A stretch of 64,000 nt of DNA from DATAAP01 sp041690495 (GTDB lineage: Bacteria > Pseudomonadota > Alphaproteobacteria > CACIAM-22H2). Below are positions 19,402 through 27,959 of the stretch, one piece after another; position 1 is the first letter of the stretch; each line of letters begins with the position of its first letter. The notes under the pieces are model-generated. The model worked only from the letters and a program-made list of their open reading frames with translations. It was not told the DNA's origin and searched no databases. The stretch covers positions 186,001 to 250,000 of the forward strand of contig JAWLHE010000008.1 of the NCBI GenBank assembly GCA_041690495.1. Direction: 5' to 3'. Made by a program: the position numbers and the translations under genes.

Positions 19402-20235
19402 CTAGCGTTTCCCCGCCAGCCGCTCCGATCGGCGCCGCAGCATCTCGACGCAGGCCATCAGCAGCACCGACGTGACGATCAGCAGCGTCGCCGCGGCGGT
19501 GATGGTCAGGCTGATGTTGTCGTTGATGCCGCTGAACATCTGCCGCGGGAGGGTGCGCTGCTCCGGCCCGGCGATAAACAGCGCGATCACCACCTCGTCG
19601 AACGACACGGCGAAGGCGAAGACCGCGCCGGAAACGAGGCCGGGCATGATCAGCGGCAGGGTCACGCGACGGAACGCCGTCAGCGGGCTGGCGCCGAGAC
19701 TGGCGGCGGCGCGCGCCAGCGTGCGGTCGAAGCCGGACAGGGTGGCCAGCACGGTGATGACCACGAACGGGACCGCGAGTGCCGTGTGGGCGAGGATCAG
19801 CCCGGCATAGGAGTTGGTGAGGCCGAGCGGTGCGAAGGCGAAATAGACGCCGACCGCCGTGATGATCTGCGGCACCACCATCGGCGCCACGATCACCGCC
19901 ATTACGGCGCGGTGGCCCCAGAACGGCGAGCGCCACAGGCCCAGCGCCGCGACGGTGCCGAGCGCCGTCGCCAGCACGGTCGCCGATATCGCGACGATGA
20001 TGCTGTTCCACAACGCCGGCAGCCAGAACTGCGAGGAGAAGAAGTCGGCATACCAGCGCAGGCTGAGGCCCGGCAGCGGATAGTGGAGGAATCCGCCCGA
20101 GCTGAACGACAGCGGGACGATCGCGAGGATTGGCGCCACCAGGAAGATGCAGACAGCGGCCGCGAAGACACGCAACACCACGTAGACGATCCGCTCGCCC
20201 GGCGTGGCGGTCGGTGGAAGCGTCATCCGGTTCAT
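19402..20235 (-). CDS. ABC transporter permease, PotC-like (polyamine/PotABCD type)
   Basis: A 277-residue inner-membrane protein with about six membrane segments. It shows the permease EAA-like loop AAASLGASPLTAFRRVTLPLIMPGL, diagnostic of binding-protein-dependent importers, and VSFDEVVIALFIAGPEQRTLPRQMFS near the end, a PotC/YdcV-type signature. It is the last gene of a four-gene importer (ATPase, binding protein, PotB-like, PotC-like) on the minus strand. Its ATG overlaps the preceding permease stop (ATGA). Substrate probably spermidine, putrescine or a related compound. Confidence 0.92.
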   Translation of the reverse strand: MNRMTLPPTATPGERIVYVVLRVFAAAVCIFLVAPILAIVPLSFSSGGFLHYPLPGLSLRWYADFFSSQFWLPALWNSIIVAISATVLATALGTVAALGLWRSPFWGHRAVMAVIVAPMVVPQIITAVGVYFAFAPLGLTNSYAGLILAHTALAVPFVVITVLATLSGFDRTLARAAASLGASPLTAFRRVTLPLIMPGLVSGAVFAFAVSFDEVVIALFIAGPEQRTLPRQMFSGINDNISLTITAAATLLIVTSVLLMACVEMLRRRSERLAGKR

Positions 20236-21470
20236 GCCGCCTTGACCCGCTCGAAGCCGACCAGCTTGCCGTAGACGAGACAGAGGACAACCGTGGCGGC
20301 GAGCAGCAGTATCGACAGCGCCGCCGCCATGCCCCAATTGATCGTGCGGCTGGCATAGAACGCGATCATGTAGCTGATCATCTGGTCCTCGGCGCCGCCG
20401 ACCAGCGCCGGCGTGATGTAGTAGCCAAGCGCCTGCACGAACACGAGCAGGCAGCCGGCGGTGATGCCTGGCAGGGTCTGCGGCAGGTAGACGCGGCGGA
20501 ACACAGTGAACGGTGCGGCGCCGAGCGAGGCGGCGGCGCGGGCATAGACCGGCGGCACGCTGCGCATCACGGAATAGAGCGGCAGCACCATGAACGGCAG
20601 CAGGATGTGCACCATCGCCACGTAGACGGCGAAGCGATTGAAGATCATCGGCAGCGGCTCGTCGACGATGCCGAGATTGAGCAGCATCGCATTGACGACG
20701 CCCTCGCGCTGCAGCACCACGACCCACGCGGCGGTGCGCACCAGCAGCGAGGTCCAGAACGGCAGCAGCACGAACAGCAGCAGCAGGTTGGCCCGCTTGG
20801 GCGGCAGCGACGCGGCGAGATAGGCGAGGGGATAGCCGAGAAGGAGGCAGGCCAGGGTGACGACGAGCGAGATCCGGAAGGTGCGGCCCAGCACGTCGAC
20901 GAACACCGCCTGTTCGGACGGCACCGACGCGATCGCGCCATCGGCATTGCGCCGCAGGTCGACCGCGGCGAGCAGATAGAAATCGGTCAGCGGCCCGCCG
21001 GCGCGCCTGATCACCGCCCAGGTCTCGCGCTCGCCCCATTTCGGATTGATCGCGATCAGGGTGTCGCGCGCGGACGCCGTCAGCTCGGCCGGCAGCCGGC
21101 GTGCCGACGAGAACATCAGGCTGCGGAAGCCGCTGACGTCGTAATTGAGCCGCGTCGCGGCGCTCGCAAGCGTGCCGGCTGCGCGCGCCGCGCGGATGTC
21201 CGCAATGAGCGCCGCAAACGCCTCTTCGGACGGCAGGTCGCGCCCGTCCCATTCGGCGAGGGCGGCGGTGACGCGCGGCAGCGCGCCTGCCACCTCGGGG
21301 TCGAGCACTCCGCGGGTCAGCAACGAGCCGATCGGCACGAGGAACGTCGCAAGGAGGAAGAGGAAAAGGGGCAGGACCAGCGCCGCCGACTTGAGCTGCT
21401 CCATCCGGCGGCTACGCCGCAGCTGTCGCTTCAGCGACGCGCCGTCATGTTTCAGTGCGATTGTGTTCAC
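20232..21470 (-). CDS. ABC transporter permease, PotB-like
   Basis: A 412-residue inner-membrane permease. After a cytoplasmic lead (DGASLKRQLRRSRR) the first membrane helix (ALVLPLFLFLLATFLVPI) is followed by a ~150-residue periplasmic insertion, which is longer than E. coli PotB and seen in a subgroup of alphaproteobacterial importers. The EAA-like loop is AAASLGAAPFTVFRRVYLPQTLPGI. The GTG at 21470 was preferred because related proteins keep the GxxLKRxL lead; an internal ATG at 21404 would drop it. No clear ribosome site supports either choice. Stop overlaps the PotC-like start. Confidence 0.88.
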   Translation of the reverse strand: MNTIALKHDGASLKRQLRRSRRMEQLKSAALVLPLFLFLLATFLVPIGSLLTRGVLDPEVAGALPRVTAALAEWDGRDLPSEEAFAALIADIRAARAAGTLASAATRLNYDVSGFRSLMFSSARRLPAELTASARDTLIAINPKWGERETWAVIRRAGGPLTDFYLLAAVDLRRNADGAIASVPSEQAVFVDVLGRTFRISLVVTLACLLLGYPLAYLAASLPPKRANLLLLFVLLPFWTSLLVRTAAWVVVLQREGVVNAMLLNLGIVDEPLPMIFNRFAVYVAMVHILLPFMVLPLYSVMRSVPPVYARAAASLGAAPFTVFRRVYLPQTLPGITAGCLLVFVQALGYYITPALVGGAEDQMISYMIAFYASRTINWGMAAALSILLLAATVVLCLVYGKLVGFERVKAA

Positions 21471-21576
21471 GGGATCGCAGCATGCGGCGCGACCCTCATC
21501 CTCCGCCGTCCTCATCCTGATCCTGTCGAAGGACCTGCAAGCGGGAGAAGGGACGCGGTCCAGCGCTCGATGGAAA

Positions 21577-21600
21577 CCCTCTCCCGCGTGCGGGAGAGGG
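21577..21600. repeat. Palindromic intergenic repeat (CCCTCTCC type), copy 2
   Basis: CCCTCTCCCGC (21577-21587), a 2-nt loop and GCGGGAGAGGG (21590-21600) form a perfect 11-bp hairpin between the binding-protein gene and the PotB-like gene. It is continued by CAGGGTGA, also seen (as CAGGGCGAGGG) after the copy at 44882. Position after the binding-protein gene could protect its mRNA. Confidence 0.75.
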
Positions 21601-21633
21601 CAGGGTGAAGGTCTCTATGCGCCGCGTTGTCTC

Positions 21634-22680
21634 CTATCGTGCCACCCAGGCATTGAATCGCTGGTTGAGCGTGTCGAGGTTCTCGACCCAGAACGGCTCG
21701 TCGAGATAGATCGCGGTGGCGATGTTCTCGGGCGCCGTCGGCAGGCTGGGCAGAACCGCCTTGTCGATCATCGGCGTCGCCGCCTTGGCGGTCACGCCGT
21801 AGGTGATCTTCGACGGCAGGTTCTTCTGGTTCTCGGGCAGGCTCACGAACTGGATGTATTGCTCGGCCTGCGTCTTGTTGGGCGTGCCCTTCATGATCAC
21901 CCAGGAGTCGATCGTGTAGATGCTGTTGGTCCAGACGATCGCGAAGTTCTTCTTGTCGCTCTTGTTCGCGGCGGCGATGCGACCGTTATAGGCCACCGTC
22001 ATCGCCAGCTCGCCCGAGGCGAGGAGCTGCGGCGGCTGCGAGCCCTTCTCCCACCACACGATGTGCGGCTTGAGCTGGTCGAGCTTCTTGAACGCGCGCT
22101 CGACGCCGGCATCGGTCTTAAGCGTCTTGTAGACGTCCTTGAACGGCACGCCGTCGGCCATCAATGCGATCTCGAGATTGGTCTTGGCGCCCTTGCGCAT
22201 GCCGCGCTTGCCCGGCCATTTCTGCACGTTCCAGAAGTCGGCCCAGTTTTTCGGACCGTCCTTGATGCGGTCCTTGTCGTAGGCGAGGACGAAATTGTAG
22301 ACGATCGCACCCACGCCGCAGTCATGCACCGCGTCGGGCAGGAATTTGTCCTTGCCGCCGACCTTGGACCAGTCGATCTTCTCGTAGAGCCCTTCCTCGC
22401 AGCCGAGTACCAGTTCCTCGGCCTCGACTTGGACGACGTCCCAGTTGTTGTTGCCGCCTTGGACCTTGGCGCGCAGCACGCCGACGCCGCCGTCCCAGCT
22501 CTCCTCGACCATTTTGGCCTTCTTCTGCTCCATGAACGGCTTGAAGTAGACCTCGCGTTGCGCGTCCTGATAGGCGCCGCCCCAGGACACTACGGTCAGG
22601 TCGCGGGCCGCGGCGGCGCCTGCGAGCGCAACCGCGAACGCGCCGGCGACAGCGCCGGTCAGAAGGACTCTTTGCATCAT
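21634..22680 (-). CDS. ABC transporter substrate-binding protein, PotD-like
   Basis: A 348-residue exported protein. It has a clear Sec signal peptide (MMQRVLLTGAVAG...GAAAARD, cleavage about residue 25) and begins the mature part with LTVVSWGGAYQDAQ, the usual opening of PotD/iron-type periplasmic binding proteins; WDVVQVEAEELV and YNGRIAAA are further family blocks. It would bind the substrate (polyamine-like) in the periplasm and deliver it to the PotB/PotC-like permeases. Start ATG 22680 has GGAGG seven nt upstream. It lies between the ATPase gene (57-nt gap) and the PotB-like gene. Confidence 0.92.
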   Translation of the reverse strand: MMQRVLLTGAVAGAFAVALAGAAAARDLTVVSWGGAYQDAQREVYFKPFMEQKKAKMVEESWDGGVGVLRAKVQGGNNNWDVVQVEAEELVLGCEEGLYEKIDWSKVGGKDKFLPDAVHDCGVGAIVYNFVLAYDKDRIKDGPKNWADFWNVQKWPGKRGMRKGAKTNLEIALMADGVPFKDVYKTLKTDAGVERAFKKLDQLKPHIVWWEKGSQPPQLLASGELAMTVAYNGRIAAANKSDKKNFAIVWTNSIYTIDSWVIMKGTPNKTQAEQYIQFVSLPENQKNLPSKITYGVTAKAATPMIDKAVLPSLPTAPENIATAIYLDEPFWVENLDTLNQRFNAWVAR

Positions 22681-22737
22681 TACGCAGCCTCCGTTGAAAA
22701 TGGCCCGTCGCGCGGGCCTGCTTGCTTGATACCGACT

Positions 22738-23874
22738 CTAGTCTGTGACCGGGTGGGCGGCAAGGCGCGGCGCTTCGCTCTCCGCTTCGGGCGCGAAGGC
22801 GAGGCCGTCGGCGGCCTGCCACACCGCCTCGACCTGCGCGCCTTCCCGGAGCGCCGCGCCGGCGCCGGTGATTGGCAGCTTCACCATGCAGCTCTCGCTG
22901 CCCGGAAGCTCGATGCGCGCGCGGAGATGGTCGCCCAGATAGATCAGCTCGCACACCCGCGCCGCGACCCGGTTGTCGGTGCCGTTTGCGGTACCCGGCG
23001 CGCACAGCGCGATCCGCTCCGGCCGCAGCGACACGATCGCCGGCGTGCCTGCGGCCCCGACATCGGCGCAGCGCGCGGCGATGCGAGCGCCCCCGGGAAG
23101 CCGCACGACGCATGCGCCGCCGGAATGGTTCTCGACGGTTCCCGCCAGGCGGTTGTTCTCGCCGATGAAGCGCGCGACGAATGCGTTGCGTGGCTCCTCG
23201 TAGAGCGCCGTCGGCGTGTCGAGCTGCTGCACGACGCCGCGGTGGAAGACCGCGATGCGGTCGGACATGGTCAGCGCCTCGCCCTGGTCGTGCGTCACGT
23301 AGACGATCGTCACGCCGAGCCGCTCGTGGATGTGCCGGATCTCGAGCTGCATCTCCTCGCGCAGCTGCTTGTCGAGGGCGCCCAGCGGCTCGTCCATCAG
23401 CACCAGCTTGGGCTCGAACACGAGCGCGCGCGCGAGCGCTATGCGTTGCTGCTGGCCGCCGGAGAGCTGATTGGGCCGGCGCGTCTCATAGCCCTCGAGG
23501 CGCACCATGCCGAGGGCCCGCCTGACGCGGCGCTCGCTCTCGTCGCGGCCGATGCCGCGCACCGAGAGCGGGAAAGCGACGTTCTCGGCGACGCTCATAT
23601 GCGGGAACAGCGCGTAATTCTGGAACACCATGCCGATGTCGCGGCGGTGCGGCGGCAGCCGCGCGAGGCTGCGGCCTTCGAGCGCGATGTCGCCTGCGGT
23701 CGGCGTCTCGAAGCCGGCCAGCATCATCAGGGTGGTCGTCTTGCCCGAGCCGGACGGCCCGAGCAGGGTCAGGAACTCGCCGCGACGGATGTCGAGATCG
23801 AGGCTGCGGACGACGAGGGTTTCGCCGTCGAAGGTCTTGCGGACACCGCGGAAGCTGGCAATGACGTCGTGCAT
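22738..23874 (-). CDS. ABC transporter ATP-binding protein, PotA-like
   Basis: A 378-residue cytoplasmic ATPase. Walker A GPSGSGKT, Q-loop VFQNYALFPH, signature LSGGQQQRIALARAL, Walker B LVLMDEPLGALD and H-loop VTHDQGEAL are all intact. The C-terminal ~110 residues are a TOBE/OB-type domain (VSLRPERIAL, CELIYLGDHLRARIEL) as in PotA/CysA-type subunits. It is the first gene of the importer operon. ATG 23874 was chosen since the ABC core starts just after; the ORF can extend 15 codons upstream. Confidence 0.94.
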   Translation of the reverse strand: MHDVIASFRGVRKTFDGETLVVRSLDLDIRRGEFLTLLGPSGSGKTTTLMMLAGFETPTAGDIALEGRSLARLPPHRRDIGMVFQNYALFPHMSVAENVAFPLSVRGIGRDESERRVRRALGMVRLEGYETRRPNQLSGGQQQRIALARALVFEPKLVLMDEPLGALDKQLREEMQLEIRHIHERLGVTIVYVTHDQGEALTMSDRIAVFHRGVVQQLDTPTALYEEPRNAFVARFIGENNRLAGTVENHSGGACVVRLPGGARIAARCADVGAAGTPAIVSLRPERIALCAPGTANGTDNRVAARVCELIYLGDHLRARIELPGSESCMVKLPITGAGAALREGAQVEAVWQAADGLAFAPEAESEAPRLAAHPVTD

Positions 23875-23967
23875 GGGACGAATATAGCGGCTACGTCGTC
23901 CGGCGCGAATGGATTGCACCCGTCCGCCCGCGCCTGGGCCGGTCTAAGACCCACCCTTGCGCCGACC

Positions 23968-25179
23968 CTACGCCGCGCGCTGCAGCCGCAGGCTCGACCA
24001 GACGTCCTCGAGGGCGGCGACCAGGGATGCCATCGCCGCGTCGTCGTGCAGCGGCGTCGGCGTCAGCCGCAGGCGTTCCTGCCCGCGCGGCACGGTCGGG
24101 TAGTTGATCGGCTGCACGTAGATGCGATGGCTTTCCAGCAGCGCGTCGGAAGCCTGCTTGCACAAAATCGCGTCACCGACGAAGACGGGGACGATGTGGC
24201 TCTCGCTCGCCATCACCGGCAGCCCGGCCTCGGCGAGCAGGCGCTTGAGCCGCGCCGCGCGTTCCTGGTGGCGCTCGCGCTCGGCCGTGCTCTGCTTCAG
24301 GTGCCGCACCGAGGCCAGCGCGCCGGCGGCGACCACCGGTGGCATCGCCGAGGAGAAGATGAATCCGGGCGCGAAGCTGCGGATGGCGTCGATCAGGGCA
24401 GCGCTGCCGGTGACGTATCCGCCGACGATGCCGAAGCCCTTGGCCAAGGTGCCCTGGATCGCATCGACGCGGTGCATGACGCCATCGCGCTCGGCGATGC
24501 CGGCGCCATGCCTGCCGTAGAGGCCGACCGCATGGACCTCGTCGAGATAGGTCATGGCGCCGTAGCGGCGGGCGAGATCGCAGAACGCCGCGATCGGGGC
24601 GATGTCTCCGTCCATCGAGTAGACGGATTCGAAGGCGATCAGCTTCGGCCGGCCGGGGTCTACGCTGCGCAGCGCCTGCTCGAGCGCGGCGATGTCGTTA
24701 TGCGCGAAGATGCGCTTTTCGCAGCCGCTGTGGCGAATGCCTTCGATCATCGAGGCGTGGTTGAGCGCGTCGGAGAAGATGACGCAGCCGGGCAGCAGCC
24801 TGCCGATCGAGCTGAGCGACGCCTCGTTGGCGTTGTATCCCGAAGTGAAGATCAGCGCCGCGTCCTTGCCGTGAAGCGAGGCCAGTTCGCGCTCGAGCAG
24901 CACGTGGTAGTGGTTGGTGCCGGAGATGTTGCGTGTCCCCCCGGCGCCGGCGCCGCAGCGCTTCACCGCCTCCTGCATCGCCGCGAGCACCACCGGGTGC
25001 TGACCCATGCCGAGATAGTCGTTGGAGCACCACACCGTGACTTCGACGGGGCCGCCGGGCCCGTGCCACAGCGCGCGCGGGTAGGCGCCGCAGACCCGCT
25101 CCAGGTCGGCGAAGACGCGATAACGCCCCTCGGCCTTGAGCCGTCCGACTGCTTCCGCGAAATAGCGTTCGTAATCCAT
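23968..25179 (-). CDS. hemA: 5-aminolevulinate synthase
   Basis: A 403-residue PLP enzyme that condenses glycine with succinyl-CoA to give 5-aminolevulinate, committing carbon to heme (C4 route; alphaproteobacteria and mitochondria). It has the family opening MDYERYFAEAVGRLKAEGRYRVF, CSNDYLGMGQHP, GAGAGGTRNISGTNHYH, FNSL-type SDALNHASMIEGIRHS, and the PLP lysine in GTLAKGFGIVGGY at residue 247 (248 in R. capsulatus HemA). Length is normal. It is on the same strand as the importer ahead of it, but 93 nt separate the two and each may have its own promoter. Confidence 0.97.
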   Translation of the reverse strand: MDYERYFAEAVGRLKAEGRYRVFADLERVCGAYPRALWHGPGGPVEVTVWCSNDYLGMGQHPVVLAAMQEAVKRCGAGAGGTRNISGTNHYHVLLERELASLHGKDAALIFTSGYNANEASLSSIGRLLPGCVIFSDALNHASMIEGIRHSGCEKRIFAHNDIAALEQALRSVDPGRPKLIAFESVYSMDGDIAPIAAFCDLARRYGAMTYLDEVHAVGLYGRHGAGIAERDGVMHRVDAIQGTLAKGFGIVGGYVTGSAALIDAIRSFAPGFIFSSAMPPVVAAGALASVRHLKQSTAERERHQERAARLKRLLAEAGLPVMASESHIVPVFVGDAILCKQASDALLESHRIYVQPINYPTVPRGQERLRLTPTPLHDDAAMASLVAALEDVWSSLRLQRAA

Positions 25180-25331
25180 GGTCAGGTCCGCCGCAGTGCG
25201 CGAAATAAAGCACCGTTCGCCGCGCCGGCAAACCCCAAATTCGCGGCGCGGCCATACGCCGCAAGCCGAGGCACAGCACGGACTCCCGGCCCGGCGGCTG
25301 ATTCATGTCAGCCGCCGCGGCGCGCCCGCTT

Positions 25332-26063
25332 CTAGCGGACGAAGCCGCCCATGCCCATGCGGACCACGCCGCCGAAGCTCGTGCTCGGCGCGGCGGGCGC
25401 GGGAGTGGTTGGCCCGCCGCGCAGCGCGACGCCGGGCTGCGTCCTCAACGTGATCCCGGATTGCCGGCGCAGGAAGGTGACGGCGCCGGGCAGCGGCGTC
25501 GGCGCCGCCGGGTCGGGGGCTGCGAACGGCGCGCAGGCCGGGCACAATGGGGCGGCAAGGCCCGGATAGCCATAGGGATCCCGATAGGCAAGTCCGGGCG
25601 CCAGCCCGCTGTAATTGAAGCCGATGACGTAGTCGGGAGCCGGCGCGCCGCCGCCTTCCGGTCCCGCCAGCGCGATCACCCGCGGGCCGACATCGTCGGC
25701 CGGCGCATCGAAGACCGCCGCCTCGACGGTCCTGGTCTGCCGGTTCCGCACGCACGCCGCGCGGAACAGCCCCCGGCGCGCGACGCCCGGCACGCTGATT
25801 TCCATGCGCACGACGGATTCGCCGTTCCGTGACGCATAAGCCGGCGGGCCGAAGCGGAAGCTGCCCTCGCCGAGCAGCTTGCGCGCAGCGGTCCGGCACG
25901 ACGCGGCAAACCCGGGATCGGCGGGAGCAGCCGTCTCGCGGGCCGGGTCGGGCGATTGCAGCGCCTCGAGGCTGCGCGCCATTGCGACGGTCGAGGTCGC
26001 AGCCAACGAGATCGTGGCGATGCCCAGAAATCCTGCAAGCGGCAGCGCTGCCGACTTCGACAT
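25332..26063 (-). CDS. Hypothetical exported protein, Pro/Ala/Gly-rich
   Basis: A 243-residue protein with an N-terminal hydrophobic segment (PLAGFLGIATISLAATSTVAMA) that looks like a Sec signal peptide. The mature part contains PGFAASCRTAARKLLGEGSFRFGPP, VVRMEISVPGVARRGLFRAACV and a middle CPACAPFAAPDPAAPTP stretch; the C-terminus is rich in Pro, Ala and Gly and ends in VRMGMGGFVR. No domain recognised. It starts 10 nt downstream of where the aminotransferase gene ends (26079) on the same strand, so it may be co-transcribed with it, and it precedes hemA. Confidence 0.6.
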   Translation of the reverse strand: MSKSAALPLAGFLGIATISLAATSTVAMARSLEALQSPDPARETAAPADPGFAASCRTAARKLLGEGSFRFGPPAYASRNGESVVRMEISVPGVARRGLFRAACVRNRQTRTVEAAVFDAPADDVGPRVIALAGPEGGGAPAPDYVIGFNYSGLAPGLAYRDPYGYPGLAAPLCPACAPFAAPDPAAPTPLPGAVTFLRRQSGITLRTQPGVALRGGPTTPAPAAPSTSFGGVVRMGMGGFVR

Positions 26064-26078
26064 CTCGTCCTCCTGCGG

Positions 26079-27485
26079 CTATGCGGCGGCCAGGCCCTTC
26101 TCGCGGACCATCTCCGCGGTGTCGTCGAGGGCACGGGCGAAGCGGCGGAACATCTCGTCGATCTGCTCCTCGCTGATGATCAGCGGAGGGCACAGGGCGA
26201 CGCGGTCGCCGAACAGGGCGCGGCAGACCAGTCCGTGCTCCTGCGCGCGCTTGGCCATGTAGGGTGCCACTGCCTGCTTGGGGTCGAAGCCCTGTTTCGG
26301 CTGGCGGCTCTTCATCAGCTGTATGGCGCCGATCAACCCGATGCTCTGCGACTCGCCGACCAGCGGGTGGGCCGCGAGCTTCTGAAAGCCGGCCTGGAAG
26401 CGCGGCGCCACGCGACGCACCATGCTCACCAGGTCGCGCTCCTCGTAGATCTTGAGCGTCTCGAGCGCGACCGCCGCCGCGACGGGATGCGCCGAATAGG
26501 TGTAGCCGTGGCCGAACGTGCCGATCTTCTCGCTCTCGGCGACCATCGCGCGCCAGATCGGCTCGCTGACCAGCAGCGCCGAGATCGGCAGATAGGCCGA
26601 AGACAGCGCCTTCGCGATCGTGACGATATCGGGCTTGATGTCGAAGGTCTGTGCGCCCCACATGCTGCCGGTGCGCCCGAAGCCGCAGATCACCTCGTCG
26701 CAGATGAACAGGATGTCGTATTTCTTGAGCACCGCCTGGATCTTGGCGAAATAGCCTTTCGGCGGAATCAGCACGCCGCCGGCACCCATCACCGGCTCGG
26801 CAATGAACGCCGCGACAGTGTCGGGTCCCTCGCGCTGGATCAGCGCCTCCAGGCTGTTCGCGAGCCGCGTCGTGAACGCATCCTCGCTCTCGCCCGGCTC
26901 GGCGAAGTTGTACGCGTGCGGGCAGTCGGTGTGGATGATGTTGGCGATCGGCAGGTCGAAGTCGCGGTGATTGGCGGGCAGGCCGGTCAGGCTGGCGCTC
27001 GCGATGGTCACGCCGTGATAGGCGCGCTGGCGCGAGATGATCTTCTTCTTGTTCGGCTTTCCGATCGCGTTGCTGTAGTACCAGACGAGCTTGATCGCGG
27101 TGTCGTTGACCTCCGAGCCCGAATTGGCGAAGAACACCTTCGACATCGGCGCCGGCGCCATCGCCAGTAGGCGCTCGGCGAGCTCGATGGCCGGCTCGTG
27201 CGATTTGTGCGCGAACACGTGATAGGTCGGGAGCTGGCGCATCTGGCGCGTTGCCGCCTCGACCAGCCGCTCCTCCGAGAAGCCGAGCGACGTGCACCAC
27301 AGCCCGGCGAGGCCCTCGATGTACTCCTTGCCGCTGTCGTCGTAGACGTAGACTCCCTTGCCGCGCGAGATCACCAGCGGGCCGTCCTTCTCGTGGACCT
27401 TCAGGTTGGTGTAGGGATGGACGAGCGACGCGATGTCGCGCGCCGCGGTCGAATTGCCGCGTCCGCTGGTCCGGATGTCGTTCAT
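26079..27485 (-). CDS. Class III PLP aminotransferase, putrescine/omega-amino type
   Basis: A 468-residue aminotransferase. Class III motifs are present: VFFANSGSEVNDTAIKLVWYY, ISRQRAYHGVTIASASLTG, the cofactor aspartate in FICDEVICGFGRTG and the PLP lysine in IVTIAKALSSAYLPISAL. It closely resembles SpuC-type putrescine-pyruvate and omega-amino acid-pyruvate transaminases (THIS family keeps YHVFAHKSHEPAIELAERL). That fits the polyamine-type importer on the same strand, which may supply its substrate; beta-alanine is an alternative. ATG 27485 gives the usual length. It is the first gene of the downstream (minus-strand) run towards hemA. Confidence 0.9.
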   Translation of the reverse strand: MNDIRTSGRGNSTAARDIASLVHPYTNLKVHEKDGPLVISRGKGVYVYDDSGKEYIEGLAGLWCTSLGFSEERLVEAATRQMRQLPTYHVFAHKSHEPAIELAERLLAMAPAPMSKVFFANSGSEVNDTAIKLVWYYSNAIGKPNKKKIISRQRAYHGVTIASASLTGLPANHRDFDLPIANIIHTDCPHAYNFAEPGESEDAFTTRLANSLEALIQREGPDTVAAFIAEPVMGAGGVLIPPKGYFAKIQAVLKKYDILFICDEVICGFGRTGSMWGAQTFDIKPDIVTIAKALSSAYLPISALLVSEPIWRAMVAESEKIGTFGHGYTYSAHPVAAAVALETLKIYEERDLVSMVRRVAPRFQAGFQKLAAHPLVGESQSIGLIGAIQLMKSRQPKQGFDPKQAVAPYMAKRAQEHGLVCRALFGDRVALCPPLIISEEQIDEMFRRFARALDDTAEMVREKGLAAA

Positions 27486-27959
27486 TGCCTTCTCCTGTTC
27501 GGGCCGGCGGTGCGGCACCGTATGCGTGGATCCGGCAGGGATTCTAGGCCTGGTGCCGGGCGCGGTCTACCGGGCGCGTCGCATGCCTAGCGTGCAAGTT
27601 TGTTGACTTGGGAATAGACTCTTCTAAGTTTGGGGGATCCTGGGCGAGAAGCTGGAACTTGCCCCGCCCCGGACTGGGAGATTTCGGCTGCGGAGCAGCC
27701 ATTTGCGCCGGCTCCGGACGACGGGAGAACAATGCAGGCGCACCCGCGCTTTTCGGGAAGCCGGCGGCCTCGGGCCGCGGCGCCGCTGCCTGCGCTACCA
27801 TGGGCTGTCGAGGCCGCGACCCGGAGATGATCGAGCCAGCGCAGCATGTGAACGCCCTGTGCCGCTGTTCCGGCGGGGTCGCAATGGAACGGGGTGGCGC
27901 AGGCTTCATATGCACGCGAACATTGATTTCCCTGAGCTTGTTCCGGTAGGACCAGCATC
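27486..27959. other. 474-bp intergenic region, divergent; no gene called
   Basis: Divergent gap between the aminotransferase and the first ABC permease. A weak purine-rich stretch and a TTGACT at 27603 without a convincing -10 are all I see. A 32-codon reading frame starts at 27732 behind GGGAG; it is composition-biased and not called. Promoters for both flanking operons presumably lie here. Confidence 0.5.

Noticed and set aside
21145..25335. Very long open frame on the plus strand opposite the ABC importer and hemA
   Set aside because: The minus strand encodes well-supported genes throughout; a stop-free antisense frame is expected at high GC, and the translation is low-complexity His/Arg/Asp-rich sequence.
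27732..27830. 32-codon ORF behind GGGAG in the 474-bp gap
   Set aside because: Composition-biased Arg/Pro/Ala sequence with no conserved look and no promoter.
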